Positions 20,001 through 26,918 of a DNA stretch of 64,000 bases are shown piece by piece. The position numbers and the translations under genes are program-made. The notes beneath the pieces were generated by a model, which made no database searches, was not told the origin of the DNA, and saw nothing but the letters and a program-made list of their open reading frames with translations. How positions within the stretch are numbered: the first letter of the stretch is position 1; every line of letters begins with the position of its first letter. Origin of the DNA: Nonomuraea endophytica (lineage in GTDB: Bacteria; Actinomycetota; Actinomycetes; Streptosporangiales; Streptosporangiaceae); contig NZ_JACHIN010000005.1 in the NCBI RefSeq assembly GCF_014203235.1, positions 434,001 through 498,000 on the forward strand, read 5' to 3'.

Positions 20001-20142
20001 CACCAGCCTGGCCAGGAAGGTCAACCAGGAGCTCGGGATCCGGGTGCCGATCCGGTCGATGCTGGCCGGCCGTACCCTCGGACGTCAGACCACCATCGTG
20101 CTCGACCTGCTGGCGGAGCCCGTGGCCGCAGCGGGCCCATGA
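17098..20142 (+). CDS. Type I polyketide synthase, KS-AT-ACP
   Basis: 1014 residues. The ketosynthase (~8-430) keeps its triad: Cys177 in TACSSSL, His312 in EAHATGT and His352 in NIGHLD. The acyltransferase (~560-840) has GHSLGE (Ser658) and the HAFH box (756-759), which together predict malonyl-CoA. The carrier domain near the C-terminus has Ser965 in LGGDSL. No KR, DH, ER or TE domain is present, so one unreduced two-carbon extension is expected. A linker (~440-540) carries an imperfect repeat (WEGTPAREGTPAHH). Start ATG at 17098, seven bases after GGGAGG. It stands alone on the plus strand, ended by a strong terminator. In a hybrid line it would extend an aminoacyl chain delivered by one of the NRPS proteins. 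Confidence 0.93.
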   Translation: MARDRSLDIAVTGISARFPGSKDLDAWWAALTSGTVLTTRYDRAALLAAGVPAALADDPDYVPVRGHLDGADRFDNTLFRVSAREAQLMDPQHRLMLEAAWAALEDAGAGRSGEGPRTGVYASSSGSGYLRSLVAGRTLDPATLDQVIHGTEPDFMASRIAYKLGLTGPAMAVQTACSSSLVGVHLAVQALVAGDCDQAVVVAAGLGFPQAGHLCMPGGIQSAAGSCRPFDARADGVVAGSGVVCVVLRRLADALDDGPSPYGIILGTAINNDGAAKAGYHAPSVAGQEAVIRSALGAADVGGESIGYLEAHATGTRVGDPIEWSAASAALKGMGAGPGQVAVGALKANIGHLDAAAGLAALVKALLVVRDGIVPPVAGFTRLNPLLETGESPLRVPEELAAWTGPLPRRAGVSAFGIGGTNAHVIIEQPPTHHTALSPLAPFALDLWEGTPAREGTPAHHNAGIALDRFLDEPSGLDRQEEEPAQLVLVSAADREALDRAARRLAGHLTARAPELADVSFTLATGRAELPERLAVTGRTAAEVALALSDGAARGRRPTDGPAPVVFLFPGQGSQRPGMAVPFARSLPGFPSALAACLDCFTPELAERVERALLDPAFPADDLRETELAQPSLFALEHAAATALMALGVRPASLIGHSLGEITAACLAGVFTLPDAARFVAVRGSAMQGCPAGAMIALGCPEAQGMKLAAEAGVDLELAAVNSADSCVLGGTVAAVERFELALGDKVFHRRLRTSHAFHTRLVQPAVPELAMELTDIRLRRPVLPYAANSTGRVIPAGVVVSPETFIEQARHTVRYAEAMASTALSLPGAVAIEIGPGTTLSALAANLVTVPLSPGRASTRPADEVLNALGRLWTLGQPVDPRALCGVGQRVHLPTYPFAGPRWVAPEAAAQDLALSVVESPSWDEVPADRATDAPAVLAGLWAELLGQSDLTAESDFFQLGGDSLLITSLARKVNQELGIRVPIRSMLAGRTLGRQTTIVLDLLAEPVAAAGP

Positions 20143-20161
20143 CAGACGCTCCGACATCGCG

Positions 20162-20197
20162 ACGGCGCCTGGTCCTCATACAGGGACCAGGCGCCGT
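20162..20197. terminator. Strong hairpin after the PKS
   Basis: A perfect 14-base stem, ACGGCGCCTGGTCC (20162-20175) with its complement at 20184-20197, encloses an 8-base loop. It sits 20 bases beyond the PKS stop and 114 bases beyond the convergent esterase stop, so it can serve both directions. There is no long T-run, which is common in actinomycetes. Confidence 0.8.
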
Positions 20198-20310
20198 TGC
20201 GTCCGCCACCACCGTTTGCGTTCACCGCCAGGACTTTTCGTCGTCACCGCCGGGGCTCCCCGCCTCAGGGCATGCGTCGTCGCTGGAGCTGCCGTGGGCT
20301 CGGGAGCGGG

Positions 20311-21327
20311 CTAGACGTGTGCGGCGGTCGGTTGGCGGGTGGAGCAGGCGGCCAGCACGCGGCGCAGCCAGGCGATCCTGGCGTTCTGGGCGGCGCGGGA
20401 GATGACCGCGCCGGGCACCCACTCGTCGAAGCTATGGAAGGCGCCGGACCACACGTGCAGCTCGGCCTGACCCCCGGCCTGCCAGATCCGGCCGGCGTAG
20501 GCGACGGCCTCGTCGCGCAGGGCCTCCACGGAGCCGACGTCGATGAACGCCGGCGGCAGCCCGGTCAGGTCGCGGGCACGGGCGGGAGCGGCGTAACAGG
20601 ACACCCCGGGGCCGCCGCGCCGTTCGCCGAGCAGGGCCGTCCAGCCGGTGAGGCCGGAGCGGCGGTCCCACAGGCCGACGCCGTCCATCTGGTGGGCCGA
20701 TGGGCTGTCGCACCGGTCGTCGAGCATGGGGCACTGCAGCATCTGGCCGATCAGCGGCGGGCCGCCGCAGTCGCGGGCCAGCAGGGAGACCCCGGCCGCG
20801 AGCGCGCCACCGGCGCTGTTGCCGCTGATGACGATCCGGTCGCAGTCGAGCCCGAGCAGCGCCGCGTGGTGATACAGCCACACCAGGCCGGCGTAGCAGT
20901 CCTCGACCGGCGCGGGATCCGGGTGTTCGGGGGCCAGGCGGTACTCGACCGCCACGACCGCGATCTGCAGCTCCTGCGCGCGTTCGAGCTCGGAGGCGAG
21001 TTCGGTGGTGCGGTTGTTGCCGGCCACCATCCCGCCGCCGTGGGTGTTGTAGATGATCGCGTGCGGTCCCGGCGTGGCCGTAGGTCGGCAGACCAGCAGC
21101 GAGATGTACGGCGCGCCCGGCGGCCCCGGCACCACCCGCTCCTCGACGTCGAAGGCGCCGCCCCGGCGGATCTCGGTGTCGGAGAGCGACCCCGCGAGCG
21201 TACGGCGGCGCCGGTCGGCGATCAGTTCGGGCGTGAGCGGGCTCGGCAGGTCGCTGAGAATCGCCCGGAGCGGGGCCGCGAGCTCGTGGTCGAACGGCGG
21301 CGGCGGGCCGATGTGGACAGGGATCAC
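20311..21327 (-). CDS. Alpha/beta hydrolase, hormone-sensitive-lipase family
   Basis: 338 residues. The oxyanion motif HGGGM (about 95-99) and nucleophile elbow GNSAGG place it in the HSL/acetyl-esterase family. The acid is probably in DVGSVEALRDEA and the histidine in GAFHSF. Start GTG at 21327 behind GAGGAG. No signal peptide, so it acts in the cytoplasm. It is divergent from the TauD-type gene with a shared operator between them. It could remove an acyl group late in synthesis or release the product; there is no integrated thioesterase in either assembly-line protein, so a release role is possible though speculative. Confidence 0.85.
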   Translation of the reverse strand: MIPVHIGPPPPFDHELAAPLRAILSDLPSPLTPELIADRRRRTLAGSLSDTEIRRGGAFDVEERVVPGPPGAPYISLLVCRPTATPGPHAIIYNTHGGGMVAGNNRTTELASELERAQELQIAVVAVEYRLAPEHPDPAPVEDCYAGLVWLYHHAALLGLDCDRIVISGNSAGGALAAGVSLLARDCGGPPLIGQMLQCPMLDDRCDSPSAHQMDGVGLWDRRSGLTGWTALLGERRGGPGVSCYAAPARARDLTGLPPAFIDVGSVEALRDEAVAYAGRIWQAGGQAELHVWSGAFHSFDEWVPGAVISRAAQNARIAWLRRVLAACSTRQPTAAHV

Positions 21328-21379
21328 GGGAGGCTCCTCGGTCTAAGCCGACACCTTCACCCCCGAGATTGTCACATTA

Positions 21380-21415
21380 GGCAATATATGGCAAGCTTGA
21401 TGCCAAGTTTGGCAA
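21380..21415. promoter_or_regulatory. Cluster operator between esterase and dioxygenase
   Basis: The dyad ATGCCA-AGTT-TGGCAA lies at 21400-21415. TGGCAA also occurs at 21389 and AGGCAA at 21379, spaced 10 and 21 bases from each other, so the half-sites are helically phased. It sits in the divergent promoter region of 20311-21327 and 21455-22387. Confidence 0.6.
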
Positions 21416-21454
21416 GGCCGTACCTGGCTATCGACCAGCAGAAAGGTACGCACC

Positions 21455-22387
21455 ATGACCGCACCCACCCTGCCCGCCGCCACCGCCGTGGAGATCGTCC
21501 GCCTGGCCGGCAACATCGGTGCCGAGATCCGGGGCGTCGACGCCGGTTCCCCGCTCGCCGACGACACCGCCGCCACGGTCCGGCAGGCGCTGCTGGACCA
21601 CAAGGTGGTGTTCCTGCGCGACCAGATCCTCACCTACGACACCCAGGTGGCCTTCGCGCGCCGGCTCGGCGACGTGACGCTCGGGCACCCGATCTTCGAA
21701 TCCCACGGGAAAGAGCCGCTCCGCGAGGAGATGGACTCCCACAAGGGCATGCGCGCCAACCACTGGCACACCGACCTGACGTTCGTGGACCGGCCACCCG
21801 CGTTCACCATCCTGTACGGCGTGGTCATCCCGCCGGTCGGCGGCGACACGATCTGGGCCAACACCGAGACCGCCTACGCCGGCCTGCCGCCCGAACTCCG
21901 CGACCTGGCCGACCGGCTGCGGATCGTCCACAGCAACGACTCCGACTACGCCGCCATCTACGAACGCGAGGGCGCCACCGACGCGGCCGTGCGGGCGCTG
22001 CACGAGTCGATGCTGTCCAAGGTGTTCGAAACCGAGCACCCCGCCGTCCGCGTACACCCCGAAACCGGCAACCGCTCCCTGCTGCTGGGCGGATTCGCCG
22101 TGAGCGTGTCCGGCTACCCCCGCCAGGCCGGCCGCGACCTGATCCGCGTCCTGCAGGAACACGTCACCCGCCCCGAGAACACGGTCCGCTGGAAATGGCG
22201 CGCAGGCGACCTTGCCATCTGGGACAACCGCGCCACCCAGCACTACGCCGTCTTCGACTACGGCGACCAGCACCGCCGCGGCGAACGCCTCACCGTCGCC
22301 GGCGACGTCCCCATCGGCCCCGACGGCCGCCCCAGCCTCCCCCTCCGCGGCGACGCCACCCACTACTACTTGGGTTCCTCGACGTAG
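21455..22387 (+). CDS. TauD/TfdA-family 2-oxoglutarate-Fe(II) dioxygenase
   Basis: 310 residues, the family's usual length. The iron triad is visible: His105 and Asp107 in NHWHTDL and the distal His263 in IWDNRATQHYAVFDY. An arginine for 2-oxoglutarate follows in RRGERLTV. Start ATG at 21455 behind GAAAGG. Members hydroxylate or desaturate taurine, sulfonates, amino acids or carrier-bound intermediates. In this cluster a tailoring hydroxylation of an amino-acid unit is likely. It sits alone on the plus strand and shares the cluster operator with the divergent esterase. A catabolic alpha-ketoglutarate dioxygenase recruited by chance cannot be excluded. Confidence 0.9.
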   Translation: MTAPTLPAATAVEIVRLAGNIGAEIRGVDAGSPLADDTAATVRQALLDHKVVFLRDQILTYDTQVAFARRLGDVTLGHPIFESHGKEPLREEMDSHKGMRANHWHTDLTFVDRPPAFTILYGVVIPPVGGDTIWANTETAYAGLPPELRDLADRLRIVHSNDSDYAAIYEREGATDAAVRALHESMLSKVFETEHPAVRVHPETGNRSLLLGGFAVSVSGYPRQAGRDLIRVLQEHVTRPENTVRWKWRAGDLAIWDNRATQHYAVFDYGDQHRRGERLTVAGDVPIGPDGRPSLPLRGDATHYYLGSST

Positions 22388-22585
22388 TTCCGTGCTGTTT
22401 CTCTTCTGCCCGCGCGCCCCTTACAACCTCGCTGCTCCGTTACGGCTAGCGCCACGCCACCCCGCCCCGCCGCCGAGGGCGGGCCTCTGTCGAGCGCCGG
22501 TCGTGAGGGCTCACGGGGTCCTCACCGCAACGACTCCGCTCTTGCCCATCTCCGGCGCCAACCCGCGGCCCTGTCATGCACGGCC

Positions 22586-22716
22586 TTGCCATGCGAGTGC
22601 CCTTGACCTTGCCACGTGCGCGGCCTCCGGCCCGTCAGAGCCTTGCCACGTGCGTGGCCTCCGGCCAGTCAGGGTCTTGCCACGTGGCCGGTTTCTCGCT
22701 GGATCCGGTCTTGCCA
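22586..22716 (+). repeat. 34-bp tandem repeat with TTGCCACG cores
   Basis: TTGCCACG recurs at 22609, 22643, 22677 and 22711, exactly 34 bases apart, and TTGCCATG at 22586. Copies one and two are nearly identical over the whole unit (TTGCCACGTGCG, then GGCCTCCGGCC, GTCAG). Later copies keep mainly the TTGCCACG core. The core equals a half-site of the cluster operator, so these could be weak binding sites or a decoy array. No transcript or protein is suggested. Confidence 0.7.
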
Positions 22717-22975
22717 CGGGAGCTTTGGGCTTGCAATGTGGGTGGCTTTGGGCTTGGCGGGTTGGGGGTGACCGTGGGGCGCACCAGCCGGTGTTCTTGT
22801 GCATGGGAGCGCCCGCGCGGCCTGGGGGTGGCGGCGCGGGCGCTGGGTGGATGGCTTCGCAGGACTGCCTGCGCGAGCGCGTGGGCGGGTCGACGCGGGC
22901 GTGCGGCGTCGGCCTGCGAAAGCGATCCAGGCGTGACAGCGATCCAGGTGGCGGTGCAGGTGTGGCGGTGATCCA

Positions 22976-23010
22976 GGTGTGGTGATCCTGGTGTGGTGAT
23001 CCTGGTGTGG
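22976..23010 (+). repeat. 14-bp tandem repeat
   Basis: GGTGTGGTGATCCT occurs at 22976-22989 and 22990-23003, followed by a partial third copy. Degenerate relatives (GATCCAGGTG) precede it. It looks like a simple slippage repeat; no function is seen. Confidence 0.6.
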
Positions 23011-23051
23011 CGGTGGTCCTGGCGGCCGGGGAGGTACACGGCCGGGTGGGC

Positions 23052-23192
23052 CTACGGCCAGTCGATCTCCACGCCTTCTGGCAGCGTGGCGGCGACCCGT
23101 GTGAGGTCGGGCTGTGCGGCGGGCACCCTCGGGGCGCCCGGGTCCCGTGACGGGTCGGCGTGCGTGTCGGCCGGAGTGATCCTCGTCTTCAT
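23052..23192 (-). CDS. Possible 46-residue peptide gene
   Basis: A short frame starting at ATG 23192 with a good ribosome site (GGGAGCAGGGAC). The product begins MKTRITPADTHADPSRDPG and ends with TLPEGVEIDWP. It is hydrophilic, Pro/Asp-rich, without Cys and without a signal peptide. I cannot place it in a family. It lies on the same strand as, and about 340 bases downstream of, the secreted-peptide gene. It could be a small regulatory peptide or a ribosomally made precursor; no modifying enzyme is beside it. It may also be a chance frame. Confidence 0.35.
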   Translation of the reverse strand: MKTRITPADTHADPSRDPGAPRVPAAQPDLTRVAATLPEGVEIDWP

Positions 23193-23534
23193 GTCCCTGC
23201 TCCCTCGGGCGAAGACTCCTGTGAGGAGCGCCAGGAGGGCGGTGGCCATCGCGATACCGGAATATCCCCCTGAGGACACGCGATGCTCCCGGGTACGGCT
23301 ACCTAGCGTGGCGGCGGGGAAGGCGCACGGGTCCTGGACACGGATCCCGGTCGCGTAATGCGGGTTGTGCGGACCTTCCATCAGAACCCCCGAATGGCAA
23401 CTGCACCCGAATTTCACAGGAAAAGTTCAGATTTCTCGCGCCCCCGGCGCGCGGGCCCGGGATCCGATCAGCGATCTGCATCGTCCCGGGCCTTTTCACG
23501 AATGCGACGGCGTTCGGCCGGCGATTCTGAAAGG
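23193..23534. other. Intergenic region with a hairpin
   Basis: 342 bases between the two tiny genes. A 9-base stem, GGCCCGGGA at 23454 with TCCCGGGCC at 23484-23492, encloses 21 bases and could end the secreted-peptide transcript. An AT-richer stretch around 23390-23440 may hold a promoter for the 46-residue ORF. Nothing else is seen. Confidence 0.4.
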
Positions 23535-23684
23535 TCAGCCCCAGCCATTGGTGTCCTTGTCGGCCGTGGTCGTGTTGGGCGGCGCTGCGGCGTACGCGGC
23601 GGAGGACACTGCGGCGACCGAAGAGAAAGCGGCGGCGCTGATGATGATCGGAAGGGCGATTCGCTTGGCCATCGTGCTGATCAT
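23535..23684 (-). CDS. Small secreted peptide, 49 residues
   Basis: Too short for routine gene calling, but well formed. ATG at 23684 is preceded by GAAGGAGGAAGAACA, a very strong ribosome site. The product starts MISTMAKRIALPIIISAAAF and continues with SSVAAVSSAAYAAAPP, a classic Sec signal: a Lys-Arg start, a hydrophobic core and AYA-type cleavage sites. Cleavage would leave a mature peptide of about 16 residues, APPNTTTADKDTNGWG. It lies next to two regulators in the middle of the biosynthetic region. It could be a signalling peptide, a small surface peptide or a processed product. I know of no matching family. Confidence 0.65.
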   Translation of the reverse strand: MISTMAKRIALPIIISAAAFSSVAAVSSAAYAAAPPNTTTADKDTNGWG

Positions 23685-23830
23685 TGTTCTTCCTCCTTCG
23701 TGTATTTCTTGAAGCCCTTGCTTCGCTTTTGATTCTTGACCGCCGCAATGCCGAAATCGAGGTTTTCAAGTGTCAGCACCCTGCAATGGCAGGACCGTGT
23801 CAAAGAGGTCGGTAAAAGGGCATGCGAATA

Positions 23831-23889
23831 TCCCGGACCAATTGAACGCGCACTTAACGCAAGGCGAAAGCGCGCCCAATGGTCCGGGA
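23831..23889 (-). terminator. Possible terminator or attenuator downstream of the ROK-like gene
   Basis: TCCCGGACCA (23831-23840) pairs with TGGTCCGGGA (23880-23889) across a 39-base loop. A smaller stem, CCGAACA at 23911 with TGTTCGG at 23935-23941, lies nearer the ROK stop at 23948. Either could end that transcript. The long loop and lack of a T-run make this uncertain. Confidence 0.35.
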
Positions 23890-23947
23890 ACGTCCCGTCG
23901 TCCCGGCAGGCCGAACACCCGGCGAACCGAATGATGTTCGGTAAACG

Positions 23948-25462
23948 CTATCCACGACCGAGGTCGTCGAGTATGGAATTCCACGCGAGGTCGAAGCCCT
24001 CGGCCAGGCATCCGTCCAGGACGACCTCGCCCCGTCCCGTGCCGACCTCCATCTCGGGCGACATCCAGGCGGCCATGGCGGCCAGCTCGGCGCTCACCTG
24101 GTCAGGGAAGCCCGGCAGGCAGGCCAGCCTGCCGATGAACACCACCAGTTCAGGCCGGGTGATCGCGGAGACCGCGACGAGGAGCCTGGCGGTCAGCACC
24201 GCCATCTCCGCCACGATCCGCAGCGCGTCGTCGTGTCCGCGCTCCGCGCCTTCGACCAGCTCGTCCAGCGACAGTTCGCCCAGGCCACGGGTGGCCAGGA
24301 TGCGTTCCAGGTCGGTCTGGACGGGGCCGTCGGCCGGCCGTTCGCACACCCGCCGTTCGGCGGCGCCCGACATGCGGCCGGCGAGCGTCAGCGCCTCGGG
24401 GACGCAGACGGGCGCCGGCGAGGCCTGGAGCCGGCCGTCGACGATCAGGCCGATCTCGATGGAACGGCCGACCGCGACGTAGGCCATGTCCCTGGCCTCA
24501 CGCCGGTCGCTGATGCGGTACTTGTAAAGCATCTCCATCTCCACCGCCCGCCTGGCCAGGTAGTTCGGGCCGAACAGGCGGCTGAGCGCGCGGTCCACGG
24601 CGGCGTGGCAACTGGTGCCGCGCGGGCTGGGCGCCACCTCGCACGGCGGCGCGGAGAAGCCGGCCACCACCCACGTGAGGTCCTCGCGGGCGATGCCGGC
24701 CTGCTTGCAGACCAGGTCAACGGTGCGCATGACGTCCTCGAAGCACTCGGCCTCGTTCTCGCCGCGCAGCGCGGAGACCCGGGTGACCCGCGTGTCGCCG
24801 TCCAGCCGGGAGACCGCCCACTGCGCGACGCCGTCGCGGACGTCGACGCCCATGACCCAGCCTGCCTCGCGCCGCACGCGGAAGAGGGTGGCGGCCCGTC
24901 CCGGCCCGCCCTCCTGCTTGCCGTAGCGCTCGACCAGGCCGTTGTTCTCCAGGTTCATGACCGCGGAGGAGACCGTCGGCTTCGACAGCCCGGACACCCT
25001 GGCCAGCTCGGCCCGCGAGACCCGGCCGAGGTGGCGGATCAGGTCGAGGACGTAGCGCTCGTTCATCTGGCCGATCACGCTGGGGCCGACGCCGCGCACC
25101 CTGGTCGACGGGCGCTCGGTGACGCCCTTTTCCGGGAACTGCGGCACCGGCACGGCCGCCCAGTCGGAAATGATGATGTCCTCCGCCTGGTCGACGATGG
25201 TGGCCATGCACTGCGTTATGACCCAATCGCCGCGTCCGGCCATGTCCAGCGCCTGCTGGCAGATCTCGACGGCCTTGGCCTCCGCTTCCAGAAGCGACGC
25301 CTGCAGGAGGAAAAAGACCACGTTCATGCCATCTGGCTCGGCTCTCACGTGGAAATGCTCCAGGCCGCTCGCGCGACCGACGAAGCTCCGCAGGGAGAGT
25401 TCGAACCGTTCTGCGTTCGCTCCAGGTGACCGCCCGCTCAATCGGGCTGTGACGATATACAC
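23948..25462 (-). CDS. ROK-like transcription regulator with an extra N-terminal domain
   Basis: 504 residues, about 100 more than typical ROK repressors. Residues ~132-185 form a MarR-like winged helix (SRAELARVSGLSKPTVSSAV). From ~195 a ROK-like fold follows, but the phosphate motif, usually DxGxT, reads GVDVRDGVAQW, so sugar-kinase activity is not expected. Residues 1-110 are an added domain with a helical stretch near 46-75 (QASLLEAEAKAVEICQQALD) that I do not recognise. Start GTG at 25462, preceded in frame by a stop, with GGGATTGA upstream; internal starts would shorten the extension. Two strong palindromes at 25542-25588 lie just upstream and may be its own operators. Confidence 0.8.
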   Translation of the reverse strand: MYIVTARLSGRSPGANAERFELSLRSFVGRASGLEHFHVRAEPDGMNVVFFLLQASLLEAEAKAVEICQQALDMAGRGDWVITQCMATIVDQAEDIIISDWAAVPVPQFPEKGVTERPSTRVRGVGPSVIGQMNERYVLDLIRHLGRVSRAELARVSGLSKPTVSSAVMNLENNGLVERYGKQEGGPGRAATLFRVRREAGWVMGVDVRDGVAQWAVSRLDGDTRVTRVSALRGENEAECFEDVMRTVDLVCKQAGIAREDLTWVVAGFSAPPCEVAPSPRGTSCHAAVDRALSRLFGPNYLARRAVEMEMLYKYRISDRREARDMAYVAVGRSIEIGLIVDGRLQASPAPVCVPEALTLAGRMSGAAERRVCERPADGPVQTDLERILATRGLGELSLDELVEGAERGHDDALRIVAEMAVLTARLLVAVSAITRPELVVFIGRLACLPGFPDQVSAELAAMAAWMSPEMEVGTGRGEVVLDGCLAEGFDLAWNSILDDLGRG

Positions 25463-25541
25463 TATTCATCAATCCCTGATTAAAACCGCAGCACTTTCTC
25501 CCAATCGATCTCCATAAGTATATGGCCACAAATATTGGATG

Positions 25542-25588
25542 GGCAGCATGCTGCCGTGTCATGAACCTGCGGTGGCAGGGTGCTGCCA
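25542..25588. promoter_or_regulatory. Paired palindromes GGCAGCATGCTGCC and GGCAGGGTGCTGCC
   Basis: A perfect 14-base palindrome (25542-25555) is followed 32 bases later, three helical turns, by a near copy (25574-25587). The second is flanked to give TGGCAG-GGTG-CTGCCA. They lie 80-126 bases upstream of the ROK-like start. The spacing suggests cooperative binding by a dimeric repressor, most simply the ROK-like protein itself. Confidence 0.6.
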
Positions 25589-25649
25589 GCCTCCTGTGCC
25601 CGGGTCGGCCTGCCGTACCCGCACGAACACGGACTGTGAGGATGAGCGG

Positions 25650-25793
25650 GTGGAGAACGACATCAGCCCCCGCGGCGGCTCCGACGGGCCCGGCGCGAAG
25701 CGCGCCGGGACGGCCGTGGATCAACGGCGTACCAGCGCAAACAGAGCCCGCGGCGGCCCGCTTATCTGGACGTCCTATTTCTCACTGCGGTAA
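25650..25793 (+). CDS. Doubtful 47-residue ORF
   Basis: GTG at 25650 behind GAGGATGAGCGG opens a frame starting MENDISPRGGSDGPG and ending GGPLIWTSYFSLR. The hydrophobic, aromatic C-terminus after a Gly-Gly is reminiscent of leader-core peptides. There is no other support: no Cys/Ser-rich core and no modifying enzyme nearby. Listed so that it is not lost; probably not a gene. Confidence 0.2.
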   Translation: MENDISPRGGSDGPGAKRAGTAVDQRRTSANRARGGPLIWTSYFSLR

Positions 25794-25853
25794 AGCACGA
25801 GCCGGGCTCGCCAAACTGAGAAAAAGTGGCCAAAGGAAAGGGCCATGTCAAGA

Positions 25854-25861
25854 TTGCCAAA
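25854..25861. promoter_or_regulatory. Operator half-site before the TrmB/LuxR-type gene
   Basis: TTGCCAAA matches the left half of the cluster dyad and is followed by GTAG as in the 27415 site, but the right half is absent. It lies about 60 bases upstream of the GTG at 25923. Confidence 0.3.
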
Positions 25862-25922
25862 GTAGAATCCCCACGGGAGACTCAACGTCCAACGATGCCC
25901 GTTGGCAGCTTCGGGAGGCGGC

Positions 25923-26918
25923 GTGTTCGAGTCCATAGGTTTGGGCCCAGACGCAGCTACGTTGTACAGCGCAATCCTGGACAACCCTCAGTACGGTGTG
26001 AACGATCTGGCGGACCTCCTCGGCTGGCCGCCGAAACGAGTGCGCCACATCCTCGACGAGCTGGCCGAGTTATCGCTGGTACGCCCGTCGTGGGAACATC
26101 CGGAAACCCTGCTGGCGGTGACCCCCGCGGTGGGGTTCTCCACTCTCCTGGCCCGCCAGGAGCAGGAGCTTCTCCAGCGCCAGCAAGAACTGGCCGCCAA
26201 CCGGCGGGCGGTGATGGAGCTCATCGAGCAACACTCGAGACAGCGTGCGGCCCAGCACCCCGAGGTTGACCATTTGACCGGCCTCGACGAGATCCGCACC
26301 CGTATCGAAGAGCTCGCCAACACCTGCCAGACCGAGCTGATGGCCTTCGCGCCCCGCGGCGCGCAGACCAGGGAGGCTATGGAAGCCAGCCGCCCGCTCG
26401 ATCAGGCCATCCTTGACCGCGGCGTCCTCATGCGGACGATCTACGTGCAGAGCATCTACAACGACAGCCTGACCCTCGAGTACGCCCACTGGCTGACCGA
26501 GGCCGGCGCGCTGGTGCGCACGTACGGAGCGCTCTCCCAGCGGCTGCTCATCTACGACAGGGAGAGCGCGCTGGTGCCGGTCAACCCGGAGGAGGAGACC
26601 ATGGGGGCCGTCCTGATCAGAGGGACGGGGATCGTCAACGCGCTGTGCGAGCACTTCGAGTCGGTGTGGGAGAACTCCGCCGAACTCGGGGCCGGGCAGC
26701 CACGCCGCCAGGGAGAGGAGCTGACCGCGCAGCAGCTGGCCGTACTGCGCCTGCTGGCCGACGGCCACACCGACGAGACCATCGCCCGCCGCCTCGGCGT
26801 CTCGATCCGGACCACGCGCCGGATCACCGCCGAGCTCATGACACTCCTGGGGGCCCGCAGCCGCTTCCAGGCCGGCGTCCGCGCCACAGAACGCGGCGTC
26901 CTCCGCTCCGACCCCTAA
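25923..26918 (+). CDS. TrmB-like/LuxR-type transcription regulator
   Basis: 331 residues. The N-terminal ~60 residues form a TrmB-like winged helix (DLADLLGWPPKRVRHILDEL). A coiled-coil linker follows (~75-105, rich in Gln/Glu/Leu), then a middle sensor-like domain, and a C-terminal LuxR HTH (LTAQQLAVLRLLADGHTDE and on to about residue 320). This layout is common among cluster-situated regulators in actinomycetes. I chose GTG at 25923 because GGGAGG sits 4-5 bases upstream; TTG at 25902 is the alternative. It is the best candidate to bind the shared TTGCCA-N4-TGGCAA dyads, by position and type only. The ligand is unknown. Confidence 0.85.
   Translation: MFESIGLGPDAATLYSAILDNPQYGVNDLADLLGWPPKRVRHILDELAELSLVRPSWEHPETLLAVTPAVGFSTLLARQEQELLQRQQELAANRRAVMELIEQHSRQRAAQHPEVDHLTGLDEIRTRIEELANTCQTELMAFAPRGAQTREAMEASRPLDQAILDRGVLMRTIYVQSIYNDSLTLEYAHWLTEAGALVRTYGALSQRLLIYDRESALVPVNPEEETMGAVLIRGTGIVNALCEHFESVWENSAELGAGQPRRQGEELTAQQLAVLRLLADGHTDETIARRLGVSIRTTRRITAELMTLLGARSRFQAGVRATERGVLRSDP

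Larger units (their letters stand above)
22388..23051. other. Non-coding, repeat-bearing region
   Basis: 664 bases without a convincing gene. Open frames exist, but their translations are low-complexity Ala/Gly/Arg runs without ribosome sites. It contains a 34-base tandem repeat (22586-22716) and a short 14-base repeat (22976-23010), described separately. The region separates the dioxygenase from a group of tiny ORFs and regulators. Confidence 0.6.
25463..25922. other. Divergent regulatory gap between the two regulators
   Basis: 460 bases between the ROK-like and TrmB/LuxR-type genes. The left end (25440-25540) is notably AT-rich for this genome and probably holds the ROK promoter. It contains the paired palindromes, a possible 47-residue frame (25650-25793) and one operator half-site at 25854. 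Nothing else is seen. Confidence 0.5.

Noticed and set aside
22586..22716. 34-bp repeats considered as a CRISPR array
   Set aside because: The repeats are contiguous, without variable spacers, and degenerate along their length; no cas genes are near.
22576..22971. 131-codon plus-strand open frame in the repeat region
   Set aside because: It spans the tandem repeats, has no ribosome site and gives a low-complexity product.
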